From contig JAUXAG010000002.1 of NCBI GenBank assembly GCA_030614915.1, forward strand, positions 124,001 through 188,000: a DNA stretch of 64,000 bases, in the 5' to 3' direction. Shown here piece by piece: positions 54,105 to 62,824 of the stretch. The DNA comes from Actinomycetes bacterium (GTDB lineage: Bacteria; Planctomycetota; Phycisphaerae; JAACET01). Below the pieces are notes generated by a model, which made no database searches, was not told where the DNA came from, and saw nothing but the letters and a program-made list of their open reading frames with translations. The position numbers and the translations under genes were made by a program. Position 1 is the first letter of the stretch. Each line of letters opens with the position of its first letter.

Positions 54105-54339
54105 CTGCAAATCCCGCATGGGTGTGGGGCTGATTAAGTTCACGCGCGAGTAGCAGCACGAGAGCGGACGCCAAGCTCCAGGGCGCTGTCATTGCGGGCA
54201 GTTTAGTCTGCCGCGCGGCGGGGGCTACCGGCCGAGCAACCACCATCAGCGGCTGGCGACATGCCGGGGGCCAGCACCACTGCCCTGTGCAGTTCCGTTC
54301 GCTCGGGGCTGGCTGCAAGAAGTGCAAGGAGGTGCAAGG
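54105..54339 (+). other. Long GC-rich leader, possible regulatory RNA
   Basis: About 235 bases between the predicted start of transcription and the ATG. GC-rich and able to fold in several ways (for example GCGGGCAG with CTGCCGC near 54197-54213). It holds no convincing gene. No match to a known riboswitch by eye. Confidence 0.4.
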
Positions 54340-55026
54340 ATGAATCTTTGGCATAGTGAGGACGCCAGCGAAATCGCAGGGGCACACGGAAAACTAAGCG
54401 GTAATCTTAATACAATTTCCGGCAATTGTACCAGCGTTTGGGGCCGATCCTTTATCAGCGGCGATGTGACGGGGCTGCAAGGGTGCTTGACGGGCCTGAC
54501 CGGCTCTTGTGAGGGGCTCAGCGGAGAGCTGAGCCGCCTGCGAGGTAACATTTCAGGGATAACCGGTGTGGTCGATGGGAGGTTGATCGGCGATGTTTCC
54601 GGTCTGCGCGGGGACGCAAGCGGCGTGTGGGGAAAAGCCGACCGCCTGCGCGGTGCCATTGGGGAGTTGCTGGAGCAGGGCCTGCTCTGGCGCAAAGATC
54701 AACCGCTGAGCCTGGAGATGTTCGCCAGCCGGTATAACCTGCCGATGGAATTCCTGGACAACTCTGGGCTGCCGGCTCTCATTGCCTTTCACGCGCTCGA
54801 AGGGGTACCTTTGCATTGGGTAACGGTCCGCAACCAGAGCGTGGATGGCTTTACAGTCGGCCCTCTTTCGGCAATTTCGGCGCGTTTTTCGGGACAAGAG
54901 ATCATCAAAGTAGCTGTTCCCGGTGACGCGGATTGGCAGCTGCTGGACGGGTTTGATCTGCTCAGTGCAGACAGGATTTATGCGTTCGAACAGCTAGCAT
55001 CACCGGTTCATGCCATACTCAATTGA
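54340..55026 (+). CDS. Seven-residue-repeat protein
   Basis: A 228-residue protein with no signal peptide or membrane helix. Residues about 18-110 are about thirteen repeats of seven residues, pattern xG(L/I/V)xG(D/N/x)(V/L), as in TGLQGCL, TGLTGSC, EGLSGEL, SRLRGNI, SGLRGDA. Such short glycine repeats may form a beta-solenoid. The C-terminal half (LSLEMFASRYNLPMEFLDNS onward) shows no known domain. AAGGAGG lies 7 bases before the ATG, deciding the start. Function unknown. Confidence 0.8.
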   Translation: MNLWHSEDASEIAGAHGKLSGNLNTISGNCTSVWGRSFISGDVTGLQGCLTGLTGSCEGLSGELSRLRGNISGITGVVDGRLIGDVSGLRGDASGVWGKADRLRGAIGELLEQGLLWRKDQPLSLEMFASRYNLPMEFLDNSGLPALIAFHALEGVPLHWVTVRNQSVDGFTVGPLSAISARFSGQEIIKVAVPGDADWQLLDGFDLLSADRIYAFEQLASPVHAILN

Positions 55027-55076
55027 TCGGGCCGCAGATTCGGGTGGGCGTTTTTTGCCGACCCTGGGGGTTTTGG

Positions 55077-56249
55077 TCAGTGCGTGCCAGGACCACTTCG
55101 GTGCAGCAGGGAGCTGTAGAGTTTCTCGAGCCTGTCCACCATTGGAACCCAGGAAAAGCACTCGGCTAAGCGGGCCCGGGCCTGGTTGGAGAGGGGTTTT
55201 ACCGGCCCTGTAGCGGTAATTGTGGCTTCGATGGTCCCGGCAAGCTGGTCAACTGAGCCAGCCTTAACCAGGTAGCCGGTCTTATCCGGCACAATAACCT
55301 CCCGGGCTCCGTCGAGGTCAAAGGCCGCGACGGGCAGCCCGGCCAATAAGCCCTGCACAAGGACTAAGGGCAGGCCCTCGTGCTCGGAGGCATGCACCAA
55401 CATATCCATGGCCCAGAGCATCTCCCGGACGCGGGCTGGACTGACCAATCCGGCCAGTCGCACCCTCTGGTCGATTCCCATCTGTTTTATCGTGGTCTCA
55501 ATGGCCGATCGAAGCAGGCCGTCGCCGACCAAGAGGCACCAAAGATTCCGGTGTCGTTCCATCAGGGGCCCCAGGGCCTCGAGCAGGAACTGGTGGCCTT
55601 TGTTCGGGGCCAGCCGAGCTACCTTTCCGACAACAAAGGCCTCTGACGGTATGCCCAGCTCCTTGCGAACGCTCGCTCCCCGGCGAGGGTTAGGAAAAAA
55701 TGACTCGGTATCGAACCCGGCGCACACGGTGGTGAACTTCTCCGGTCTGGCTAGGCCAGCAGCCACAGCCTGGCTAACCATGGCCTGGGCAACGGCGACA
55801 ATTCGGTCGGCCTGCGTCGCTGCAAGGCGCTCGGCCAATATGTAGGCCCGATTCACCAGGGTGTTCTGGCCCCTGAAGAACGGCAGGCCATGAATCGTGT
55901 GTATCACGACCGGCACGCCGGCCAGCCGGGCGGTGAATCGACCGAGAATTCCGGCCTTTGAACTGTGGGTGTGAACGATATCGGGCTTCAACCGGCGCAG
56001 GGCCCTGATAAGCTCGGGTATAGCGCATAGGTCCTTGAGCGGTAGTATGTTACGACGTAGGTTATTGACGAGCTCCACACGGATTCCATAATCCTGAGCC
56101 ACATCGAACATGGCCCCTTCGACGCCTGTCTCGGGCCCGGTCAGCAGCGTCACGTCGTGGCCCCGCCGGAGCAGACCGCGACAGGTGAGCAGAACGTTCT
56201 GCTGAGCACCGCCGATGATCAGGCGGGTTATGAGCTGGACTATTCTCAT
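55077..56249 (-). CDS. Glycosyltransferase family 4
   Basis: A 390-residue GT-B enzyme. The N-terminal half has IGGAQQNVLLTCRGLLRRGHDV and HTHSSKAGILGRFTARL; the C-terminal half has VGKVARLAPNKGHQFLLEAL and the donor-binding SEHEGLPLVLVQGLLAGLPVAAFD, the family EX7E region. It probably transfers a sugar to a cell-surface glycan. ATG at 56249; the frame extends to 56321 without good support. It stands alone. Confidence 0.9.
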   Translation of the reverse strand: MRIVQLITRLIIGGAQQNVLLTCRGLLRRGHDVTLLTGPETGVEGAMFDVAQDYGIRVELVNNLRRNILPLKDLCAIPELIRALRRLKPDIVHTHSSKAGILGRFTARLAGVPVVIHTIHGLPFFRGQNTLVNRAYILAERLAATQADRIVAVAQAMVSQAVAAGLARPEKFTTVCAGFDTESFFPNPRRGASVRKELGIPSEAFVVGKVARLAPNKGHQFLLEALGPLMERHRNLWCLLVGDGLLRSAIETTIKQMGIDQRVRLAGLVSPARVREMLWAMDMLVHASEHEGLPLVLVQGLLAGLPVAAFDLDGAREVIVPDKTGYLVKAGSVDQLAGTIEATITATGPVKPLSNQARARLAECFSWVPMVDRLEKLYSSLLHRSGPGTH

Positions 56250-56434
56250 GCTCGATATTTTACGACAGAAACGCAGCCAGAGGAAGTACGCTCGGCTGAG
56301 CATCTTCAGCGGCTCGCACACCCAATCCGCTACCGACTAATAGAAATACCCCTCTAAAGGCCCCGATCTCTCCTCCAGGCGACTGATGTTGGAAATTCTA
56401 AAGCTCCGCAAGGCCTGAGCCGTCTGAATGCGCC

Positions 56435-56854
56435 TCAGTTCTCGGCGCCAATTCCGCCCACGGCGTGGCCTGCGACCTCGGCTGGGGAATGCTCCAAAGG
56501 GGCATCGAACTTCACCGCGACCCGGCGCTGCAACGGCCCGACGGTCTCGTCGCGCAACACGCGTCCGATGGTAGTGAAGGAAGCCATACCAAAGGCCCCC
56601 TCTTCAATAAGTGGATAACTGCTGCGGAGCCAAATCTGATTCCCCTGCTCCGGGTAGGTTCCGGGCGGGGCAAGGAAACTGACGCCTCCGCTGCAGAGAT
56701 CGACCATCCGCCCCTGCTCAATATCGACGCTTCCGTCGGAGCTGTACCAAACGGGCCAGAAATACCTGAGCCTTTGCTCGGATCGCCGTTCCTGCCGCGG
56801 TGAATTCGGAGGCTCGAGCACCTGCTGCCTAGCTGTGCGATTTCTCAAAAACAT
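56435..56854 (-). CDS. PilZ-domain protein
   Basis: A 139-residue single-domain protein. The cyclic-di-GMP motifs are RRSEQR (RxxxR) and DLCSGG, equivalent to (D/N)xSxxG with Cys in place of Ser. GGGAG lies 9 bases before the ATG. With the MshEN-type ATPases it suggests second-messenger control of surface behaviour, an inference. Confidence 0.82.
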   Translation of the reverse strand: MFLRNRTARQQVLEPPNSPRQERRSEQRLRYFWPVWYSSDGSVDIEQGRMVDLCSGGVSFLAPPGTYPEQGNQIWLRSSYPLIEEGAFGMASFTTIGRVLRDETVGPLQRRVAVKFDAPLEHSPAEVAGHAVGGIGAEN

Positions 56855-57205
56855 GCTCTGCTATCTCCCAAGGCTATCCATGGACCGGCGAGAATGCTGG
56901 TTCCGCCGTAGATATCGGCCCAACTAAAGGCCCTCTTTAACTATGGTGCCCCGAAAAAATCGCAGCAACCGGCCAACAATATGACCGCGCCGCCTTCACG
57001 AACCGCCTGGCGATTACCGATACAACAGCAGCAGCGGCCTGGCCAGGCAACGAATTGGGCGGATGTACAAGGCCCGCAGACGGCGGGCGCCCTAACTGCA
57101 GTTGAGACAATTGGTTATGAATTATGTGACCTGTGGCGAGCGCAGAGACTCGCCTGCTCTGCCTATAATAGGATGTAGGCCATGGACGCTTCGAGGAGCA
57201 CACAT
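56855..57205. other. Divergent intergenic region
   Basis: About 350 bases between PilZ and the diadenylate cyclase. TATAAT is at 57164-57169; no good -35 element. Transcription from it would start near 57176 and leave a 30-base leader for the ATG at 57206. Confidence 0.4.
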
Positions 57206-58129
57206 ATGGCAGCGGGTATAAACCAAGCAACATCTTCAGTTATGCTGGCGGCGGCTATTGCCGTAACCACGCAGACCAAAGCCGACGCCCTGCTGGTATA
57301 TGCCGATCTGTGCCAAACAGACAGTGACCTCAAAGCGGGGCCGGGAGAGTCCTATAAAACGATCCTTGTGACCCAGAAAAAGGATCCCAATACGCAACCT
57401 CGCGGCCGAGGCCGGTACCTGGTGCGCCTCCCAAAGGTCAACCTGACGCGAATGGGCCTAGTGAAGATGGCCACGGTGCTAAGCTTTTCCCAGGGTGTCC
57501 TTTTAACTGACGAGCGCTTTGTATTTGTAACCGGGGTTGCAGGGGCCCAACTGGACACGATCGTAGTGATGACCATGGGTAGAGAGTTTGAATTGCTGCA
57601 AACCGTTGGCCAGCCAGCACTTACGGAACATGTCCGCCGCGCAGTTTTTCAGCGGGTTCTCAATCTGGCGACCAGTCTGGCCGCAGAGGGCAGGGAAGGT
57701 AAAGCCATCGGCGGCCTGTTTGTGATCGGTGATACAAGCGAGGTGCTCAAGGCCTCGCAGCAGATGATCCTGAACCCTTTTCACGGCTACTCCGAGAAGC
57801 AGCGTCAGATTCTCGATTCAGACATGGCTGAGACCATCAAGGAATACAGTGCCCTGGACGGGGCCTTCATAATCAAGGGCAATGGCGTGGTCGTCTCGGC
57901 GGGGACGTACCTGCGGCCTGGTGTGGCTGGGGAGGAACTGCCGCAGGGCTTGGGAGCCCGCCACACCGCGGCAGCGGGCATAACGGCCTCAACGAGATCA
58001 ATCGCCATCACAGTGAGCCAATCTACCGGCGCGGTGCGCATATGGCGCGGTGGTAAACTGATCACCGAGATCGAGCGGGCCCAGCGTCAGCCTGGATCGA
58101 GCCTACCGGGACCCAAAACAGAGACGTAA
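57206..58129 (+). CDS. Diadenylate cyclase, DacZ-like
   Basis: Makes cyclic-di-AMP from two ATP. The 307-residue protein has an N-terminal region of about 170 residues (ADALLVYADLCQ, LVKMATVLSFSQGVLLTDE) followed by the DAC domain: Asp218-Gly-Ala in LDGAFIIKGNGVVVSAG, and Arg252-His253 in GLGARHTAAAGITA. The order, an N-terminal domain then DAC, and RHxAAA instead of RHR fit the DacZ class known best from archaea. ATG at 57206 has GAGGAG 7 bases upstream; ATG at 57182 has no such site. Confidence 0.8.
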   Translation: MAAGINQATSSVMLAAAIAVTTQTKADALLVYADLCQTDSDLKAGPGESYKTILVTQKKDPNTQPRGRGRYLVRLPKVNLTRMGLVKMATVLSFSQGVLLTDERFVFVTGVAGAQLDTIVVMTMGREFELLQTVGQPALTEHVRRAVFQRVLNLATSLAAEGREGKAIGGLFVIGDTSEVLKASQQMILNPFHGYSEKQRQILDSDMAETIKEYSALDGAFIIKGNGVVVSAGTYLRPGVAGEELPQGLGARHTAAAGITASTRSIAITVSQSTGAVRIWRGGKLITEIERAQRQPGSSLPGPKTET

Positions 58130-58149
58130 GAAATATAGAAGAAGAGTCC

Positions 58150-59052
58150 TCAGCTCGCGCAGAGCTTGGCAACCAACTCGTCAAACTCATCCAGCGAACC
58201 AAAGTTAATTATGATCTCGCCTTTCTCGCCGGAGGCCCGGGACCGGATGCGGACTCTGCGGCCGAGGCGGCGGGAGAGTCTGTCCTCGAGCTCGCGCAGA
58301 TTGGCCCGCTTGGCCAAGTCTTCCACGCTGACAGGGGTGGGGGAGGAGGTCTGCGTGGTCTGGCGAACGAGGGCCTCGGTGCGGCGGACGGAAAGGTTTT
58401 TCTCGGCAATGAGCCTAGCGAGCTTTCGCTGGTCGACCGGTTCGGACAGGGCTAGCAGGGCCCGGGCATGGCCCATAGAAATCTTGCCCTGAATCAGGAA
58501 CTCGCGAACGTCTTTGTCGAGGTCTAGGAGGCGGACGTAGTTGGCGATGGTGGCCCGGTCCTGTCCAAGGCGGTGGCTGGCCTGGGCCTGAGTGAGGGAA
58601 AGGCCAGACATGTAGGCGGCATAAGCGGCGGCGCGGTCAATGGGGGCGAGGTCGGTTCGCTGGAGATTTTCGATCAGGGCTATCTCGAGCATGTCGCGTT
58701 CGGAGGCCTCGCGGACGATGGCGGGGATGGAGTTGAGGCCGGCCTGCTTGGCGGCACGCCAACGACGCTCGCCAGCTATTATCTGGAAGGCATCGTTATG
58801 CCGGCGGACGAGAATGGGCTGGAGCAGGCCGGAGGTCCGCAAGGAATCGACCAAACCAGCCAGGCTGGCGGGGTCGATGGCTGAGCGGGGCTGAAGGGGA
58901 TTGGGCCTAATCTGGTCGAGCGGAATGAATTGGACAGACCCTGGTCTGGCGGGGGCCTCGGCAGCGGGGAGATGAGCAGGAGCCGGTGCCAAGGATTCGG
59001 CTGAGATGAGGGAATCGAGGCCTCGGCCGAGGCGTGATTTTGGGGAGGCCAT
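58150..59052 (-). CDS. parB: Chromosome partitioning protein ParB
   Basis: ParB is a CTPase clamp that loads at parS and organises the origin region. The 300-residue protein starts with SRLGRGLDSLI, typical for chromosomal ParB, followed by IRPNPLQPRS, the CTP-binding GERRWRAAKQAG and ENLQRTDLAPID, the helix-turn-helix (LSLTQAQASHRLGQDRATIA) and a C-terminal dimer domain. A perfect-looking parS lies 27 bases upstream. No parA is found next to it. Confidence 0.95.
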   Translation of the reverse strand: MASPKSRLGRGLDSLISAESLAPAPAHLPAAEAPARPGSVQFIPLDQIRPNPLQPRSAIDPASLAGLVDSLRTSGLLQPILVRRHNDAFQIIAGERRWRAAKQAGLNSIPAIVREASERDMLEIALIENLQRTDLAPIDRAAAYAAYMSGLSLTQAQASHRLGQDRATIANYVRLLDLDKDVREFLIQGKISMGHARALLALSEPVDQRKLARLIAEKNLSVRRTEALVRQTTQTSSPTPVSVEDLAKRANLRELEDRLSRRLGRRVRIRSRASGEKGEIIINFGSLDEFDELVAKLCAS

Positions 59053-59078
59053 GGTCTTCTCCTATGCTGAGTTTGTAA

Positions 59079-59094
59079 TGTTCCACGTGGAACA
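59079..59094. promoter_or_regulatory. parS centromere site
   Basis: TGTTCCACGTGGAACA is a 16-bp perfect palindrome matching the bacterial parS consensus (TGTTNCACGTGNAACA). It lies between parB and its likely promoter, so bound ParB may also control its own gene. Confidence 0.93.
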
Positions 59095-60098
59095 TTCCGG
59101 GATTAGGTTTCGCTTGCGGATGACCCCAAGCCATCTACCAGCCCGACGCGGGCTAAGGCGCAGCAGGTGTCATCTCATGCGCGCCAAGATAATCCTCACC
59201 CTCAAGCGCGTCCAGAAAAAACTTCCCAATCTTCCGCCTCCTGCCCTCAGCACATCCCCCCTCGGACTTGCCCCCCAGCACGGAATTGATTCCCCGGCCA
59301 CCCCAACCCCCCGGGCACTAGCCTCCACGGTAGGCCTGATCCCATCCTTCCTGTCGCCCTCCAGGCGACCTATCCTAACTCGCGTCCAGCTCCGTCTACA
59401 CCCGATAAGCCCCACTCGCCTCAAGCAGGTATTCCAAAAAACCCCTGAGTTGAAAAGAGCCCTTATATACATTTTCGTATGTGCTAATGAGAATATATCT
59501 CTATTAGAGGCAAGACCCTCTAGCCGGCTGAGCACTCGAAAGGTATTCACGGATGCAAAGACAGCCCCAGCCCTGCGAGGCCATTGGGCAGTCACCTGAG
59601 CTGCCCCGATCCTCCCGGACCTTCTCCCTGACAAAAAGGGAATTTGTGACGTTGTAGGGCACCTTCCGGCCGTCACACAATCCCAGACCCACCTTGGATA
59701 AACATGTCGTTGATAACGCTCCGACAGGCTCAGCACCTCAGATAAAGGCTTGCTTTCTTGGGCGAAAACTGTATAATCTGCTAACACAGTGGCTTAGACA
59801 ACTACAAAGAGACGCCAGGTCCGGGGCCATGGTCCATGATGACCTCATAAGGGTTGGGATTACTGGGAGCTACTGTTCCCATCTGGTGGCTCTGCTTTAG
59901 GTCAGGCAGAGCGGTACTCCAGAGCAGAGCAACACTAAACACAGAGAGAAGAGCATTTGGCCGACCGACTGGCCAATGATGGTTAAGGTGTTGAGCTGGG
60001 ATCGTTGCGGTCTCCGAACCACAGATCCCCTGGCGCCTCACCTTGATACTGGCTTAGGACTTGCGGAATACAGAGCTTATGGAGAAGTAGGCTGTAAT
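59095..60098. other. 1-kb gap between parS and the citrate-synthase-like gene
   Basis: No convincing gene. The left part (59190-59420) is pyrimidine-rich on the plus strand, followed by an AT-rich stretch (59440-59515). Open frames on both strands have non-protein-like composition. Could be a remnant of parA or part of an origin-proximal region; neither can be shown. Confidence 0.35.
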
Positions 60099-61472
60099 AT
60101 GGAACACAACACTAAATTGAACAAGAAACCCAAGTTGTCCGCGGCAGGCGGTGGTTGGGAGTTACAGGAGGTCCCTGAGCCCAATCTGTATCGGGGGACT
60201 TTTCCGTATGAAGAACTCCCGCGGGCATTTTTCGACAATCAGTCGGTACCACTGGACATCCCGGAGGATATCTGGCTAACCGATACGACCTTCCGAGACG
60301 GTCAACAGGCCAGGGCGCCCTATACCATTGAACAAGTGCTGCATTTATATGATCTTATGCACAAACTGGACGGTGGGACGGGCGTAATTCGCCAGTCGGA
60401 GTTTTTCCTGTACTCGCAGAAAGACCGCCAGGCCGTGAGAAAATGCCAAGAAAGGGATTATAAGTTTCCGCAGGTAACAGGGTGGATTCGGGCGGTTAAG
60501 AGCGATTTTCGTCTGGTCAAGGAGATGGGCCTGAAGGAAACGGGGATTCTAACGAGCTGTTCCGACTATCACCTGTTTCTGAAGCTTCGCAAGACGCGCT
60601 CAGCCGCGCTGGCCATGTATCTGGATACGGTCAGGGCCTGCCTGGACGCGGCGGTCCAGCCGAGATGTCATTTTGAAGATGTAACCAGAGCTGACCTCTA
60701 CGGATTTGTTTTGCCGTTGGCCAGTGAGCTGGTCAAGCTGGGACAAAAGTATGACGTGAGAGTCAAGATGCGGATGTGCGATACGATGGGTGTGGGTTTG
60801 CCTTGGGCGCAGGCGGCGCTGCCGCGGAGTGTCCCAAAGATCATCCACGCCTTACGGCACGAGCTGGGCCTAGGGGCAGAGCAACTGGAGTTTCACGGTC
60901 ATAACGATCTGCATAAGGTCGTGGCAAACTCGGTTTCGGCTTGGCTTTACGGCTGCGCGGCCTGCAACTGCAGCCTGCTGGGTATCGGGGAGCGCACGGG
61001 CAACGCCCCGCTGGAGGCCTTGGTGGTGGAGCAGGGGCAATTGATGAGCCAATCGGCCAAGATAGATTACTCGGTAATCACTGAGATAGCCGAGTATTTC
61101 AGCAAGGAACTGGGCCAAGCCATCCCGGCAAATTACCCCCTGGTCGGGCGGGACTTCAATGTTACGCGTGCGGGGATCCACGCCGATGGGCTCCTTAAGA
61201 ACGAGGAGATATATAACATCTTTGATACCAAGAGGTTATTAAAGAGGCCGCCCAGGGTAATGATAACGGACAAGTCCGGTGTGGCCGGCATCAAGCACTG
61301 GATTGAGCAACGCTATGAGGTAGAGCCGCTGAAGAAGAGCGATCATCGCCTGACGAGCATTTACGACTTGATAAAGCTTGAATACGAGCAGGGCCGAACG
61401 ACGGGCATCTCGGATGAGGAAATGGCCCGTTGGGTGGCCGATAAATTCGGGCAACTTCAGGTAAAAAAGTAG
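60099..61472 (+). CDS. Re-citrate synthase-like protein (homocitrate/isopropylmalate synthase family)
   Basis: A 457-residue DRE-TIM metalloenzyme. The metal site is WLTDTTFRDGQQ and the two His are in FHGHNDLHK. The sequence between (GVIRQSEFFLYSQKDR, CHFEDVTRADLYGFV) fits the (Re)-citrate synthases first found in Clostridium kluyveri and other anaerobes, which make citrate from acetyl-CoA and oxaloacetate with opposite stereochemistry. Homocitrate or isopropylmalate synthase is the alternative. ATG at 60099 is chosen; the frame runs on to 59976. No leu genes are near. Confidence 0.72.
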   Translation: MEHNTKLNKKPKLSAAGGGWELQEVPEPNLYRGTFPYEELPRAFFDNQSVPLDIPEDIWLTDTTFRDGQQARAPYTIEQVLHLYDLMHKLDGGTGVIRQSEFFLYSQKDRQAVRKCQERDYKFPQVTGWIRAVKSDFRLVKEMGLKETGILTSCSDYHLFLKLRKTRSAALAMYLDTVRACLDAAVQPRCHFEDVTRADLYGFVLPLASELVKLGQKYDVRVKMRMCDTMGVGLPWAQAALPRSVPKIIHALRHELGLGAEQLEFHGHNDLHKVVANSVSAWLYGCAACNCSLLGIGERTGNAPLEALVVEQGQLMSQSAKIDYSVITEIAEYFSKELGQAIPANYPLVGRDFNVTRAGIHADGLLKNEEIYNIFDTKRLLKRPPRVMITDKSGVAGIKHWIEQRYEVEPLKKSDHRLTSIYDLIKLEYEQGRTTGISDEEMARWVADKFGQLQVKK

Positions 61473-61506
61473 GCGGTGAGGCTCTGGCAGAACGTATCTT
61501 GGCGAG

Positions 61507-62691
61507 GTGCGGGGGAGGTGGGCAGAATTGACCCTGGAATTCTCGAAAAGCTATCCAACGGTGGCGAGCATCTCCGAGGCGGCCCTGCGGGGCAACTTCG
61601 AGGTTTTTCGGAAGCAGTGTGGGACGGGGGTGAAGATATGTCCGGCGGTGAAGGCCAATGCTTACGGGCACGGGGTGTCCATCGTGGCCCCCGTGCTTGC
61701 TGAGGCGGGGGCTGACATGTTTGCGGTGGCTAACATAGCTGAAGCAAATGAGTTGGCCAAGATTGTTCCTGGTAAGGAAATCCTGGTATTCGGCCCGGTG
61801 CAAGGGCAGAGCTGGGCGAGGACAGATCTGTCTGAGGCCCTGCAGGGCAACTATCATCTTACAATTGCGGATCTGAAGGGGGCGAGGGCTTTGGCAGAGG
61901 CAGCCAGAGCAGCTGGGGTCGTGGGGCGGGTACATGTAAAAGTGGATACGGGGATGGGGCGAATGGGGGTTTTGCCTGGGCCGGGGCTGGAACTGGTAAG
62001 ATTCGTCAGCAGGCAGGGCCCGCTGCGCTTGGAGGGTCTGTACACGCACTTTGCGACGGCAGACGAAACGGATGTATCGTTTGCTCGGGAGCAATTGCGG
62101 TGTTTCGAGGAGTTTATACGGGCTGGACAGGATGTGGCTGGTGAAGTGGGCTTGATACACGCAGCCAACAGTGCTGCCCTGCTTAGGATGGCGGATTCAC
62201 ACTTCACGATGGTTCGCCCTGGTATTTCTACCTACGGTTATTGGCCGAGCAGAGACATGGCGGGGATAAAGATTTTGGAAGGCTTGAGGCCGATTCTACG
62301 GGTCGAGAGTCGTATCGTGCTGATCAAGGAGCTGCCGGCGGGGCATACGTGCGGGTATGGGCGGACCTTTGGGGCGCAGAGGCCAACCCGGGTGGGGATC
62401 GTTCCAGTGGGCTACGAAGACGGCTATCGAAGGAGCTTTTCCAATAAGACCGTGATGCTGATCGGGCGTTGTGCTGTGCCAGTGATAGGACGGGTTTCCA
62501 TGGACCAGACGATTGTGGACCTTACGGATCAACCCCAGGTGAAGACAGGAGACGTAGTTACAGTGATATCGGAAAAACGGGAGGATCCGAACTCGGTGGA
62601 GACCTTGGCCCAGATGGCGGATACTATTGCCTACGAGATTACTTGTCTGCTGGGCAGGCGGATTGCCCGAAGGGCGGTGGAGCGGTTTTAG
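61507..62691 (+). CDS. alr: Alanine racemase
   Basis: Makes D-alanine for peptidoglycan. The 394-residue PLP enzyme has the cofactor Lys49 in PAVKANAYGHG, HVKVDTGMGRMGV, LYTHFATAD, the arginine region GYEDGYRR and the Tyr/Met segment RVSMDQTIVDLTD. The start is GTG at 61507; it is 34 bases after the preceding gene. Confidence 0.94.
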   Translation: MRGRWAELTLEFSKSYPTVASISEAALRGNFEVFRKQCGTGVKICPAVKANAYGHGVSIVAPVLAEAGADMFAVANIAEANELAKIVPGKEILVFGPVQGQSWARTDLSEALQGNYHLTIADLKGARALAEAARAAGVVGRVHVKVDTGMGRMGVLPGPGLELVRFVSRQGPLRLEGLYTHFATADETDVSFAREQLRCFEEFIRAGQDVAGEVGLIHAANSAALLRMADSHFTMVRPGISTYGYWPSRDMAGIKILEGLRPILRVESRIVLIKELPAGHTCGYGRTFGAQRPTRVGIVPVGYEDGYRRSFSNKTVMLIGRCAVPVIGRVSMDQTIVDLTDQPQVKTGDVVTVISEKREDPNSVETLAQMADTIAYEITCLLGRRIARRAVERF

Positions 62692-62824
62692 CTCGGTTGT
62701 TACGGGGGAGAAAAAGGCTTGTAAATAGGGACAAAAGCCGGTATTTTTGTTCGGACGGAAGGCTCGGCAATAGCTGGGCCTGTATTTTCAAATAGCTGAA
62801 CAAAAAGGAAGGAAAAAGCTGTAA

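Noticed and set aside
59440-59520. Replication origin next to parS
   Set aside because: AT-rich stretch present but only one poor DnaA-box-like word (TTATATACA) and no dnaA, dnaN or gidA.
59006-59599. Open frame across parS including MFHVEH
   Set aside because: MFHVEH is simply the translation of the parS palindrome with flanking bases. The rest is Pro/Arg/Ser-rich and unlike a protein.
59170-59787. 205-codon frame on the minus strand upstream of parB
   Set aside because: Composition is Arg/Gly/Trp-rich with no domain and no ribosome binding site; not a parA.
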